In this document: in pieces, positions 20,957 through 29,695 of the stretch
Numbering within the stretch: position 1 is the first letter of the stretch
Layout of the letters: the number at the start of each line of letters is the position of its first letter
IMG/VR virus record: IMGVR_UViG_3300043122_000072
Location: 1-47,283 of that record
Strand: one strand, 5' to 3'
Source of the DNA: a virus
Length of the DNA stretch: 47,283 nt
The notes under the pieces: model-generated
Told to the model about the DNA's origin: nothing
Seen by the model: the letters and a program-made list of their open reading frames with translations, nothing else
Databases searched by the model: none
Translations under genes and position numbers: made by a program

Positions 20957-21994
20957 ATGCCCGAAACGGACGCTAATATGGCTGCAACTTCGTCCGAAGC
21001 AGCCGAAGCACTGGACGAAACTGTCGTTGACCAGACCGACGCCGTAGAGGCAGCGGATGGTCAGACCGACAGCGGCGCGAAGTCGTCCGACGCGCAGGAA
21101 GAAGAGGTTGAACGTTCAACGCTCGATGTCATCCGGGACGTGGCGAAAGCCGACGGCGAAGATGGTGACGACGAAGAACCTGAAAAGGCCTCTACCGCCA
21201 AAGAGCCTGAAAAGGCAGCGGAAAGTGAAACTGACACCGGTGAGACGGACGAAGAGAATTTCTCTGATGTTCCGTTCCACGAACACCCGCGGTTTAAGCA
21301 GCTGTTACGCCAGCGCGACGGTTACAAGGCTGAAGCAGGCGAATACAAGAAGATCACGGCCTTCATGGAAGAAAACCAACTGACCGGCCAAGAGGCGGCA
21401 GAAGGTTTTCAGATCATGGCGGCCATGAAATCTGACCCGGCGAAAGCCTGGGAACTGTTGAAACCGCATGTCCAGGCCGTGCTTACGGCTGCGGGCGAGG
21501 TGTTACCTCCTGAGCTGGAACAGCGCGTGCAAGCCGGAGAACTCTCCCGGGAAGCGGCGCTGAATTGGTCCCGCGACCGGGCACGCGTCGGATCATACGA
21601 AGCCCAGCAGGCGCAGCTACAGCAACGGATGCAGCGGGAGGCAGTGGCGCAACGCGCGTCAGCCGTTCGCGACGCCGCCGAGCAGTGGCAGCGCGGACGT
21701 CAGGAACGCGATCCGCGATTTGGCGACAAAGTGGAACTGCTTCAACGCGAAGTCGCGTTTTTGCAGGCGACAGAAGGCCGACCGGACACGCCAGATGGCG
21801 TTCGGGCCCAACTCCAGAAAGCTTACGATGCTGTAAGTTCACGGATGACGGTTCCGGCAGCTCCGGCACAGCCAGCGCCAGTTGCAAAGCGACCCGTCAC
21901 GGGCAGTTCAGTGTCTTCGGCCAACGCTCGGCCCGAACCGCAAAGCACGCTCGATATCATTGAGCAGGTGGAAGCGGCCTCGCGCGCCGGGTAA
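20957..21994 (+). CDS. Scaffolding protein
   Basis: A 345-residue protein with ATG 20957 behind AAAGGAG. The N-terminal third is very acidic (EDGDDEEPEKASTAKEPEKA and similar), the middle carries FHEHPRFKQLLRQRDGYKAE and ITAFMEENQLTGQEAAEGFQ, and the rest is a long Gln/Ala/Arg helix (QAQLQQRMQREAVAQRASAV). The FHEHPRFKQL-type motif and place between portal and capsid genes are typical of podovirus scaffolds, which guide procapsid assembly and leave. Confidence 0.82.
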   Translation: MPETDANMAATSSEAAEALDETVVDQTDAVEAADGQTDSGAKSSDAQEEEVERSTLDVIRDVAKADGEDGDDEEPEKASTAKEPEKAAESETDTGETDEENFSDVPFHEHPRFKQLLRQRDGYKAEAGEYKKITAFMEENQLTGQEAAEGFQIMAAMKSDPAKAWELLKPHVQAVLTAAGEVLPPELEQRVQAGELSREAALNWSRDRARVGSYEAQQAQLQQRMQREAVAQRASAVRDAAEQWQRGRQERDPRFGDKVELLQREVAFLQATEGRPDTPDGVRAQLQKAYDAVSSRMTVPAAPAQPAPVAKRPVTGSSVSSANARPEPQSTLDIIEQVEAASRAG

Positions 21995-22011
21995 TATTCG
22001 GACAGTGAAAA

Positions 22012-23100
22012 ATGGCAGTTACCCCTGACGTCCTTGAGAGCATCAACAACGGTGTTCTCGCGAATTACATCAAAAAAGGCACGGTCTTTAAACAGAACGT
22101 GCAGAACAAACCCATGCTTCGCGCATTTGATGCCGCGCGCGGCAAGTTTGCAGGCGGCAAAAACGTCGTCTCGCTCGGCGTTAAGTCGGGCCAGGGCGGC
22201 GGCTCCCTTACCGGGTATAGCTATGACGACCAGGTCAGCTATTATAACCCGGCCACCAACAAGCGTGTCGAATACGCCTGGAAAGAACATCACATCGGTA
22301 TCACCATCATGCATACCGAACTGAAAGTCGACGGCATCACCATTGTCGAACCGGGCGCAGATCAGTCCGTGGTTCGCATGGAGGGCCGGGAAAAGAACGC
22401 CCTGGTTAATCTTTTCGATGAAAAGATGGATGATCTTGGCGAAGATTATGCCGTCAGCCTTGACAGCCTGATCCACGGTGACGGTACGTCGGACACCAAA
22501 GCCCTGGCGGGTATTGGCGCACTGGTTTTACCAGTTCCGTCAGCTGGCGTCACGGGCGGTTTGTCGCGTGTGGCCAACAGTTGGTGGCAGAACCGCGCTG
22601 CGACTGCGGCAAACGGGTTGGCGGGTGGCCAAGGCGCTATCACGTCGGCAGTGGCTGACGGTGGCGCGCTTCTGGCATTTATGCAGAAAGAATACCGGCA
22701 GTATCTCCGTTATGCGCGGGGTGGCGTTCAGCATAAATGTTTCGCAGGTTCCGATTTCATCTCCGCGATGGAAAAAGAACTGCGGGCCAACGGGCTTTAT
22801 TCGCAGACTGGCTGGCGCGACGGGCCGACCAACGACGGTGGCCAGGCGACTGACGCGGGCGTGCCGTTCAAGAACTGGCTGTTCGTGTACGATCCGACCC
22901 TGGACGAACTCGGCTTGTCTAAACGTGCTTACATTCTCGATATGAAGAGCATCCAGTTGCTCTACATGAACGGCGAACGTATGCATAAGCATCAGCCTGC
23001 TCGCCCGTATGATCGGTACGCGATGTATAACGGCATCACCACCACCGCCGTTATGGCCGCGCAGCAGCTTAACACCTCGGGCATCATCGATATCGCCTGA
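22012..23100 (+). CDS. Major capsid protein
   Basis: A 362-residue protein directly after the scaffold gene. Sequence such as NVVSLGVKSGQGGGSLTGYS, YAWKEHHIGITIMHTELKVD, and the end PYDRYAMYNGITTTAVMAAQ followed by NTSGIIDIA fits an HK97-fold coat protein of podovirus-like phages. A stable hairpin terminator-like structure follows the stop, which could set the high coat protein dose relative to downstream genes. Confidence 0.85.
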   Translation: MAVTPDVLESINNGVLANYIKKGTVFKQNVQNKPMLRAFDAARGKFAGGKNVVSLGVKSGQGGGSLTGYSYDDQVSYYNPATNKRVEYAWKEHHIGITIMHTELKVDGITIVEPGADQSVVRMEGREKNALVNLFDEKMDDLGEDYAVSLDSLIHGDGTSDTKALAGIGALVLPVPSAGVTGGLSRVANSWWQNRAATAANGLAGGQGAITSAVADGGALLAFMQKEYRQYLRYARGGVQHKCFAGSDFISAMEKELRANGLYSQTGWRDGPTNDGGQATDAGVPFKNWLFVYDPTLDELGLSKRAYILDMKSIQLLYMNGERMHKHQPARPYDRYAMYNGITTTAVMAAQQLNTSGIIDIA

Positions 23101-23106
23101 TTGCCA

Positions 23107-23134
23107 GACGGCGGGTTCGCCCGCCGTCGTTTTG
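23107..23134 (+). terminator. TTCG-tetraloop hairpin after the capsid gene
   Basis: GACGGCGGG, loop TTCG, CCCGCCGTC, then GTTTTG. The nine-bp GC stem with a UUCG loop is very stable, but the T-run is short, so it may be a leaky terminator or a 3' end protector. Confidence 0.7.
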
Positions 23135-23159
23135 TAAACTCGCATATATGGAGGTCAAA

Positions 23160-23603
23160 GTGACCAAATATGCAAATATCCAGACGACACTGGCATCGGC
23201 TGTCGCGGACGCGGGTACGTTCACTGTGGGCTATCCGACAGGCTTCGCCCAGGCTGATTTCATCGGCATTAACGCCGCCGCGCAGTCCGTCATGTTCATT
23301 AACCACAACGATAAATACACCGAGGCAGCTGCAGAAATCTCTGTGAGCTTCGGCGCATCTGTTGCGACGGTGACGAACGCTACCGGGGCCACGCTTCCTT
23401 CCGGCTCCATCGTACTTATGGGCCTGGCCTATGACGGGGCTGTTGCTGCGCTCACCGATAACTCCGGCGGGACGGTCGCGGATACTATCGCCGGTATCGG
23501 GGCCACTTATGCCCAGGCCGAAGTCGCCAACGCCGTGGCATCGCTTGCTGCAAAAGTGAATGCCCTGCGCGATCGTCTGGTCGCCAACGGCCTGATCGAA
23601 TAA
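23160..23603 (+). CDS. Head decoration-like or minor head protein (147 aa)
   Basis: I prefer GTG 23160, which lies six bases after GGAGG, over ATG 23148, which is inside that site. The protein is small, Ala/Thr/Val-rich and beta-rich (TTLASAVADAGTFTVGYPTG, ASVATVTNATGATLPSGSIV) and ends with a helix (AVASLAAKVNALRDRLVANG). Place just after the coat gene suggests a capsid decoration or stabilising protein; no family is recognised for certain. Confidence 0.7.
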   Translation: MTKYANIQTTLASAVADAGTFTVGYPTGFAQADFIGINAAAQSVMFINHNDKYTEAAAEISVSFGASVATVTNATGATLPSGSIVLMGLAYDGAVAALTDNSGGTVADTIAGIGATYAQAEVANAVASLAAKVNALRDRLVANGLIE

Positions 23604-23613
23604 ACCACTCGGC

Positions 23614-23633
23614 GGGCGAGCTTCGGCTCGCCC
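23614..23633 (+). terminator. Second TTCG hairpin
   Basis: GGGCGAGC, loop TTCG, GCTCGCCC follows the stop at 23603 by ten bases; no T-run. Probably a transcript-stability or attenuating stem like that at 23107. Confidence 0.6.
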
Positions 23634-23664
23634 TTACCCGCTGACCAACCCCACGAGGAATGAA

Positions 23665-24117
23665 ATGCAGAAAGCAAATGTGATTGTAGCCCTTGGCGGC
23701 GACCGGGGTAACACCGTACCCAAATATGGCGTTACGGCGTCTGAAATTGCCGTTCTTATGGCCATCCACGGCAACGATGCTGTCACCGACATTCAGCCGC
23801 TGGACGATGACGAAACTGTCAACCACCGCGAAGAGCGTAATCGCCTGCTCGGCACCTACAAGGGTCGAAACCCGGAAGGTCACGCTTATGTTGAAGCCCT
23901 GTTCCCGGGCGCTGCCGCGCGGCTGATTGACACGCTCGACGAGCTGAACCTGCCCGATGATTTGTACAAGGCGACAGAACGCATGACGGCTGCGCCAAAA
24001 AAAGCTGCACCGAAAAAAGCTGCACCGAAAAAAGCTGCACTGAAAAAAGCTGACCCTGAGCCCGCCGATACCGCCCCGGCAGACACGTCGGACGAAGAAA
24101 ACAACGTATTGGAGTAA
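23665..24117 (+). CDS. Hypothetical head-tail region protein with KKAAP repeats
   Basis: A 150-residue protein. The N-terminal 110 residues (ANVIVALGGDRGNTVPKYGV, ASEIAVLMAIHGNDAVTDIQ, LDELNLPDDLYKATERM) are conserved in character among phages with similar gene order, with no function known. Then four KKAAP/KKAAL units encoded by 15-bp repeats and an acidic end. It lies between the head protein and the tail tube gene, so a head-tail joining role is possible. Confidence 0.7.
   Translation: MQKANVIVALGGDRGNTVPKYGVTASEIAVLMAIHGNDAVTDIQPLDDDETVNHREERNRLLGTYKGRNPEGHAYVEALFPGAAARLIDTLDELNLPDDLYKATERMTAAPKKAAPKKAAPKKAALKKADPEPADTAPADTSDEENNVLE
23993..24050 (+). repeat. 15-bp tandem repeats encoding Lys-Lys-Ala-Ala-Pro
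   Basis: Near-identical copies of CCGAAAAAAGCTGCA repeat four times; the A6 runs also make the site prone to polymerase slippage. Confidence 0.9.
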
Positions 24118-24123
24118 CGCCTC

Positions 24124-24876
24124 ATGGCGCGTAACGTATCACTATCGGAATTGTTGGTGATGTTGCGCGCCGAGGCGCGGCTCGGCCAGAGTGCGGCCAG
24201 CAACAACCAGATACGCGATACACAAGTCGCATATCTCCGCCGCACGCAGCAGTGGCTGTGGGACAATTACGAATGGCCCCATCTCCGGGTGGAGCGGTTT
24301 ATTGATCTGCAAGCCGGGCAGCGGTTTTACGACCCCGCGGTAACTTTCGACACCACGGGTGTTGTCAAAAACGACCTGACGATTGACCGCGTTGAGCAGA
24401 TAGACCTGCGCTACGGCGACACATGGATACCGTTAACGCCGCGCATCACAGCGAGCCAGTATAACGAGTGGGCCAGCGAGCTTGATCAGCGCTCGTGGCC
24501 TGTCCGCAACTGGGCCGTGTACGAAGGTGAGAAGATAGAAGTATGGCCCATCCCGGATCAGAATGCGCTCATTACTGCCGGTTCTCTGGAAGGGCGCCTT
24601 AAGCTCACCGGCATTCGAAATCTCCGACCTTTGGTAGATGACGATGACCGCTGCGATCTCGACAGCGAGGTTCTGGCCTTGTCCGCCGCCGCCGAGTTCG
24701 TAGCGAATGACAAGCAGGCGCGGTACAAGCTGGACCTCGCCAACAAGCGCCTGGAGAAATTGCAGAACAATCTGGTTAAAACAACAAGCTTTCGGATGTT
24801 TGGCGTTGGCCAGCAGGAAATGTCGCGCCGCCCGCGGCGCATGTCCGCGATTTACATTGCGCCAAGTGGGAGCTGA
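24124..24876 (+). CDS. Tail tubular protein A-like (adaptor)
   Basis: A 250-residue protein with the hallmarks of the podovirus gp11-like adaptor: an N-terminal helix region (LSELLVMLRAEARLGQSAAS), DTQVAYLRRTQQWLWDNYEW with the conserved Trp-rich helix, a central beta part (YDPAVTFDTT, IEVWPIPDQN) and the C-terminal helix DKQARYKLDLANKRLEKLQN. It should form the ring joining portal and nozzle. The nozzle gene follows after two bases. Confidence 0.85.
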   Translation: MARNVSLSELLVMLRAEARLGQSAASNNQIRDTQVAYLRRTQQWLWDNYEWPHLRVERFIDLQAGQRFYDPAVTFDTTGVVKNDLTIDRVEQIDLRYGDTWIPLTPRITASQYNEWASELDQRSWPVRNWAVYEGEKIEVWPIPDQNALITAGSLEGRLKLTGIRNLRPLVDDDDRCDLDSEVLALSAAAEFVANDKQARYKLDLANKRLEKLQNNLVKTTSFRMFGVGQQEMSRRPRRMSAIYIAPSGS

Positions 24877-24878
24877 TC

Positions 24879-27320
24879 GTGGGTAACATCTGGGTACGCG
24901 AATTTACAGGCGGGCTTGATACCCGCCGCATGTACGAGACGACCCCCGGGGGCTCGCTTATCAAAGCTGTGGACTGCCATATAACGCGCGGCGGCGAGGT
25001 CGAGAAGCGCGCCGCGTTCGTGCCGGTGTATACGCTGCCCGAAGGCGCGACTGTCGGTATGGCTGCGGGCGTCAGTTCGCTTTGCACATTCGGGAGCGCG
25101 GCAGCACCCTCGAATATGCCTGTCGGCGTCACCTACCAGCGTTTGCAGCACCCGGTGTCGCCAGATTTGGCCTTGGCGCGTATTTTGTCGAGCGAGCTTT
25201 ACGCGGGCAAACTTTACGTCGTCGCAGAGTTCGAAGATGGCAGCCGGTTCCACTATTACAACGGTGTCCGTGTTGAAGACTGGTACGACGGTCGTGCGCG
25301 CACAGCCTTTGCTATCACAGCGGGCAGCGTCAACCCTGCAGTTTCAGCGACAGCAGCCTTCACCGTCACGGGTGGGACAGCAAGCAGCGGGCTTAATCGC
25401 ATAACATCGATATCAATTGATAGCGTGGCGCTAACGCTCGGGGCGATCAAGCACACCGGTAACAACGAGACGACAGCTTTGGCCGTGGCCACTGCTATTA
25501 ACGCGTTTGTATCCACGCCCAATTACGCCGCATATAACACGGGGCCTGTCGTCACGATCGTGGCCCCGGCCACCGGCACGGCATATAACGGGCTGACGTT
25601 GGCCGTTACGGTCGGCGGAGATATGACAGTCGGAAGTGTCACTGATATGGCGGGTGGCGCTGACGCGTCAGTATCCGAGATATCGGACATAACGGTTGAC
25701 AGCGTGTCGATACTGGGCGGCGCTGTTGTCTGGGCTGACAGCAACGAAGAGACCGCTAACCGTGTCGCTAACGCGATAAACTCAGCCACGACAAGCCCCG
25801 ATTACATCGCGACGTTTACCGGCGCAACAGTCAACGTTATCGCCTCTGACGCAGGAACCACACCCAACGGGTACGCGGTGGAATTGACAACCGCCAACGG
25901 CTTGGCAGTGCTGCCCGCGAGCGGGCTGGAGCTGGCGGGCGGTAAAGACCCCGACCCGGCAGTGGCTGCCGAAGGGTCGTTTGACGTCACCGGCGGCACA
26001 GCGGGCGGCGCTAACATCATCGACAATATAGCGATCAATAACGTATCTATCATATCAAGTGACGTCCCTTGGGCAACATCGCACGCTCAGACTGCGTCAG
26101 ATATTGCAGACGCAATAAACGCAACGGCCAGCGTGCCAAACTACACGGCGGTGGCAGCTGACGTAACCGTTACGGTCACAGCCGCCGCTACAGGCCCCGC
26201 GATCAACGGTAAAGACATCGTGGTCACTGTGGGCGGTAACGTAACGATCGGTAATGCCGTCGCCATGGCGGGCGGGGTGGACGAAGAACCGATGTTAACG
26301 CCGGGTACTTTTGTCAAAACGGTTGGCTCGCGCATGACCGCCGTCGCCGGGTCACTCGGCCACGGGTCAGGGCTATCCCAGCCAACAAAATGGACGACGG
26401 ATACCACAGGCGCTTTTGTGATCGATATGTCGACGCGATCAGCCGGGTCGGAAGAGCTCACGGCCCTCGCGCTGTACCAGAGTTACGTCGCGATGTTCGC
26501 TGAGCGCGTCATTCAGATGTGGGCATTTGATAGTGACCCGAATAACAACGAGATCGTGCAGGTTTTGAACAACACCGGCACGGCATACCCGAAATCGGTG
26601 ACGTCGTTTGGTGATAACGACCTGTTTTACGCCGATGAAAGCGGTGTGCGCAGTTTGCGCGCGCGTGATAGCTCCAACGCTGCGGCCACAACAGATATCG
26701 GCGTCCCGATAGATACTATCGTCACGGAGAAGCTGGCCACCACATACGATAAAAATAAAGTCGTGGGTCTTATCGAACCCCGCGATGGCCGGTTCTGGCT
26801 GTCTGTTGGCGATACTATTTACGTGTTTAGTTTCTTTGCAGGGTCAAAGATAAGCGCCTGGTCTGAATACACGGCTTCGACAAAAGTGGATGGCCAGACA
26901 GCGACGTTTAACGTCGACGAAATGTGCGTTTTTGGCAAGAAAGTGTACCTGCGGAGCGGCGACACCATCTACGCATTTGGCGGACTGTCGCGCGTAGCGG
27001 CTTACGACGAAACCCAGGCAGAGGTGTGGCTGCCGTACCTTGACGCGTCCACACCCACGACGCCGAAAGCTATCAACGGGCTGGATGCGGCCCTCGAAGG
27101 CCAGTGGCAAGCTCGTCTGGCTTATGATCCGGTAGAGCCCGCCAAGAGCGAGCTGGTGGCAACGCTGCACCGGACCACGTATGCCGACGAGCGCATCGGG
27201 GCTTTAGGTCGCAGCACGCACATAAGCCCAAGGTTTATAACGACAGGGTCGGGCTATGCGCGACTTGGGTCGGTTGTCGTAACATATGAGGGGGATGACG
27301 ATGCCGCAGATGCAGGTTAA
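24879..27320 (+). CDS. Tail tubular protein B-like (nozzle) with three inserted repeat domains
   Basis: An 813-residue protein with a GTG start after GGAG. The N-terminus (LDTRRMYETTPGGSLIKAVD, HITRGGEVEKRAAFVP) and C-terminal two-thirds (SLGHGSGLSQPTKWTTDTTG, DDLFYADESGVRSLRARDSS) match podovirus nozzle proteins. Between them, residues about 142-470 form three successive similar domains, each of roughly 95-115 residues: an ITSISIDSVAL-type strand, TALAVATAINAFVSTPNYAA-type helix, VVTIVAPATGTAYNGL-type strand, ending MAGGAD or LAGGKD. These look like lectin- or adhesin-like repeats decorating the nozzle. Confidence 0.85.
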   Translation: MGNIWVREFTGGLDTRRMYETTPGGSLIKAVDCHITRGGEVEKRAAFVPVYTLPEGATVGMAAGVSSLCTFGSAAAPSNMPVGVTYQRLQHPVSPDLALARILSSELYAGKLYVVAEFEDGSRFHYYNGVRVEDWYDGRARTAFAITAGSVNPAVSATAAFTVTGGTASSGLNRITSISIDSVALTLGAIKHTGNNETTALAVATAINAFVSTPNYAAYNTGPVVTIVAPATGTAYNGLTLAVTVGGDMTVGSVTDMAGGADASVSEISDITVDSVSILGGAVVWADSNEETANRVANAINSATTSPDYIATFTGATVNVIASDAGTTPNGYAVELTTANGLAVLPASGLELAGGKDPDPAVAAEGSFDVTGGTAGGANIIDNIAINNVSIISSDVPWATSHAQTASDIADAINATASVPNYTAVAADVTVTVTAAATGPAINGKDIVVTVGGNVTIGNAVAMAGGVDEEPMLTPGTFVKTVGSRMTAVAGSLGHGSGLSQPTKWTTDTTGAFVIDMSTRSAGSEELTALALYQSYVAMFAERVIQMWAFDSDPNNNEIVQVLNNTGTAYPKSVTSFGDNDLFYADESGVRSLRARDSSNAAATTDIGVPIDTIVTEKLATTYDKNKVVGLIEPRDGRFWLSVGDTIYVFSFFAGSKISAWSEYTASTKVDGQTATFNVDEMCVFGKKVYLRSGDTIYAFGGLSRVAAYDETQAEVWLPYLDASTPTTPKAINGLDAALEGQWQARLAYDPVEPAKSELVATLHRTTYADERIGALGRSTHISPRFITTGSGYARLGSVVVTYEGDDDAADAG

Positions 27321-27789
27321 TCGCGCTAATCACTGGGCTATAAAGCATGTCGCGCTGGGTATGCGCGACCGGGACTACACCGAGATTGAGGCCATGACAC
27401 CTGTTACAGGGCGGGCGGAGCTGGCTACGTATCTAGCCGAAGCCTACGGCAACAACCCGGCTGTTCTCGCTGTCGGCTTCGAAGGCGGCCCGCCTGTTGT
27501 CGTTGGAGGCCTTATCGAATGGCGGCCAAATGTGGCGTCACTATTCTTATGCGCGACGGACGATTTCCCGAAGCTGGCGAAGCCGTTAACGCGGTTCATC
27601 CGTGACGATCTGATGTTCAACGCCCAGGCGCGCGGCGTGCACCGGTTCGAAGCTGTGTCGATGGCAGGGTATGACGCTGCCCACAGGTGGTTGGGGCATT
27701 TGGGCCTGACACAGGAAGCGACATGCCGGGGGTATGGGAAACGCGGCGAAAACTATATTCAATTCTCAAAGGTGATCGATGTTCGTTAG
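27301..27789 (+). CDS. Acetyltransferase-like virion protein (T7 gp13-like)
   Basis: A 162-residue protein; ATG 27301 has GAGGGGG seven bases upstream, whereas 27286 would overlap that site. N-terminal HVALGMRDRDYTEIEAMTPV, central VGFEGGPPVVVGGLIEW, and GVHRFEAVSMAGYDAAHRWL, HLGLTQEATCRGYGKRGENY match the GNAT-fold internal virion protein seen after nozzle genes in T7-like phages. Enzymatic acetyl transfer is not assured. Confidence 0.75.
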   Translation: MPQMQVNRANHWAIKHVALGMRDRDYTEIEAMTPVTGRAELATYLAEAYGNNPAVLAVGFEGGPPVVVGGLIEWRPNVASLFLCATDDFPKLAKPLTRFIRDDLMFNAQARGVHRFEAVSMAGYDAAHRWLGHLGLTQEATCRGYGKRGENYIQFSKVIDVR

Positions 27790-28231
27790 GCTGGCGCTTG
27801 AAAAAGACCGCGAGGCTATTCGCGAAAACGCGCGAAACCACGTGCGCGAAGTAGCGCCGCGGCTTATCTGGAGCGATGACCGCGCCGACGAAACATTCAA
27901 TGCATACCTGTCCGGGGCGAACCCGACAGTGTTCGTCATCGAAGATAATCGGGAGATTGTAGGTCATTTGGTGGCTTTGATGATCGACAATGCATACGCC
28001 ACTGGATTTTTTATCGTACTTGATGCAATATACGTAAAGCCCGCTAAGCGCGGAACTCGGGCCGCCGCCAAACTCATGCACGTATTTAACGAATGGGCCG
28101 ACAGACTATGGCCGACAGAAATTGTCTGTCGCATGTCAAACCCCGGCATTTCAGAGCGGACACTGCGGTTCTTGCAGTGCTTTGGTTTTGAACAGTCGGG
28201 GATGTCCCTTCGACGAGAACCAGGAGATTAG
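27779..28231 (+). CDS. GNAT-family acetyltransferase-like protein
   Basis: A 150-residue protein overlapping the previous gene by 11 bases. VRLALEKDREAIRENARNHV, FVIEDNREIVGHLVALMIDN, LDAIYVKPAKRGTRAAAKLM (an acetyl-CoA-binding loop region) and a C-terminal LRFLQCFGFEQSG follow the GNAT fold. Two adjacent GNAT-like genes in the tail/ejection region are typical of this phage type. Whether it modifies host proteins or is structural cannot be told. Confidence 0.75.
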   Translation: MFVRLALEKDREAIRENARNHVREVAPRLIWSDDRADETFNAYLSGANPTVFVIEDNREIVGHLVALMIDNAYATGFFIVLDAIYVKPAKRGTRAAAKLMHVFNEWADRLWPTEIVCRMSNPGISERTLRFLQCFGFEQSGMSLRREPGD

Positions 28232-28233
28232 CC

Positions 28234-28851
28234 ATGGGCGGTGGTGGCGGTGACGGTGGCGCTGCACAAGCGCGCGCAGACGAGCAGGCCCGGCAGGATA
28301 AAATCCGCCAGGGCACCGAGCGCATAGACGATATTTTCAGCCAGTTCGATGACCCGTATTATGATCAACGCAGTCAGGCGTATCTTGGGTATGCGACGCC
28401 TCAGCTGGCTGATCAGTACACGGACGCGCAAAAGCAGTTAGCCTATTCGCTTGACCGCGCAGGCACGACGGACAGTTCTATCCGCGCCTCGCGCGAGGCC
28501 GAATTGCAGAAGCTGTTCGAAACCAATCAGCGCGCGGTCAACGACCAGGCCCTTAGCTATAGCCAGCAAGCGCGTAACAACGTTGAAGCTGCGCGCGGCA
28601 ATCTCATGACAACGCTTAACTCCACAGCGGACGCAGACGCCGCGGCGGCGTCAGCTGTAAATCAGGCGCAGAACCTCACGCAGCCTGATACATACAGCCC
28701 GCTCTCGCAGCTTTTCACGCAGTTCACAAACACGCTGGGTAATCAGGCGCGGCTTGAACAGGCACAGCAGCTGACGGGCGGGCTCGTCAAGCCGACAGTC
28801 AATACCGGGCTTTTCGGGTCCAGCAACAGCGCCGTCAAGGTGACAAAGTAA
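28234..28851 (+). CDS. Small internal virion/ejection protein (205 aa)
   Basis: A 205-residue protein starting MGGGGGDGGAAQARADEQAR. It is Gln/Ala-rich and helical, with DDIFSQFDDPYYDQRSQAYL near residues 31-50, which repeats the order seen in phage ejection proteins, and QLAYSLDRAGTTDSSIRASR. Position in the ejection cluster and composition support an inner-core or ejectosome component. The internal DDIFSQ is not C-terminal and I do not count it among the tail motifs. Confidence 0.7.
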   Translation: MGGGGGDGGAAQARADEQARQDKIRQGTERIDDIFSQFDDPYYDQRSQAYLGYATPQLADQYTDAQKQLAYSLDRAGTTDSSIRASREAELQKLFETNQRAVNDQALSYSQQARNNVEAARGNLMTTLNSTADADAAAASAVNQAQNLTQPDTYSPLSQLFTQFTNTLGNQARLEQAQQLTGGLVKPTVNTGLFGSSNSAVKVTK

Positions 28852-28863
28852 AGGAGCGAAGCG

Positions 28864-29694
28864 ATGTGTAACCCGGCAATGGCGGTCGGCGCGGCCATGA
28901 TGGCGGGCTCGCTTGTCGCGAACAATCAGGCCCAGCATAAGGTGGATAAAGCCCGCGCAGGCGCGCGCGAGGCGGAAAGTATTCGCCAAGGCATGTTTGA
29001 CAATGAAAACACGGCGCTGAACGAACAGTCGCAGGATCGCTACAAGGATTACGAAGGCAAGCAGAACGACACCGCGCAGAGCCTGGCGAGTTTCTACGGC
29101 GATAATAAAAGCCCGTCAGATGCGCCATCGGCCATCCCTGTTAACAGTTCCGGCAACGTCACGATCAATCGCGAGATGGCGAAAAAATCAAGTGAAGCAT
29201 CGGCGTATGGCGACCAGCAGGATTACGCGCTATCGAACCTGCGCTCATTTGGTGATCTGCTCGGCACGATCGGGCGCGGACAGGCACGCGACGCAAGCCA
29301 GATAAGCCAGATTAACGGGTTTAAGCAGGGGTCGGCCAATATTCTGCCTTACGAGCTTGAAGCGGCTAACGGAAAAGGCAACAGCCTGCGCACGCTTGGC
29401 GCTATTCTGCAAGCTGGTGGCGCGGCCATGATGGGCGGTGGAATGGGCGGTCTGGCAGCTGGCGGCGCGGGCGCGACCTCCGGCATGGGCGCTGGTGGCG
29501 TATCGACAATGGGGACCGTGGGTGGAACCTCCGCCGCGGGCCTTGGCAGCCTCGGGGCTGGTGGGTATGGAACCGCCGTCGGCTCCGCAACCGCAGGTAT
29601 GGGCACTGGCGGGCTAGGCGCGCTGTCTCCGTATTTGGCCCGCGGTGCAGCGGCGCTGCCGTCATTCGGCACAACTCAGAAACAGAGGCGCTAA
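28864..29694 (+). CDS. Internal virion protein (T7 gp14-like), Gly/Ala-rich
   Basis: A 276-residue protein. The start MCNPAMAVGAAMMAGSLVAN with a hydrophobic N-terminus followed by a charged helix resembles T7 gp14-type ejection proteins (which begin with Met-Cys and a membrane-active segment). Residues about 175-260 are almost pure Gly/Ala with Met (AAMMGGGMGGLAAGGAGATS), compatible with membrane pore formation in the outer membrane. RBS AAAGGAG is seen. Confidence 0.75.
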   Translation: MCNPAMAVGAAMMAGSLVANNQAQHKVDKARAGAREAESIRQGMFDNENTALNEQSQDRYKDYEGKQNDTAQSLASFYGDNKSPSDAPSAIPVNSSGNVTINREMAKKSSEASAYGDQQDYALSNLRSFGDLLGTIGRGQARDASQISQINGFKQGSANILPYELEAANGKGNSLRTLGAILQAGGAAMMGGGMGGLAAGGAGATSGMGAGGVSTMGTVGGTSAAGLGSLGAGGYGTAVGSATAGMGTGGLGALSPYLARGAAALPSFGTTQKQRR

Positions 29695-29695
29695 G

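Noticed and set aside
21483-21963. Alternative frames over the scaffold gene
   Set aside because: Arg-rich composition typical of shadow frames in GC-rich DNA; the scaffold frame explains the region.
23993-24050. Programmed frameshift at the A6 runs
   Set aside because: The zero frame reads CCG AAA AAA, not a classical A-AAA-AAG slip site, and no downstream extended frame fits a tail chaperone pair.
25256-26461. Minus-strand frames opposite to the nozzle repeats
   Set aside because: Three similar shadows of the three repeat domains, with no ribosome-binding sites.
28327-28345. Internal DDIFSQ in the 28234 gene as another I-F tail
   Set aside because: It is internal, not C-terminal, and in a virion protein; not counted.
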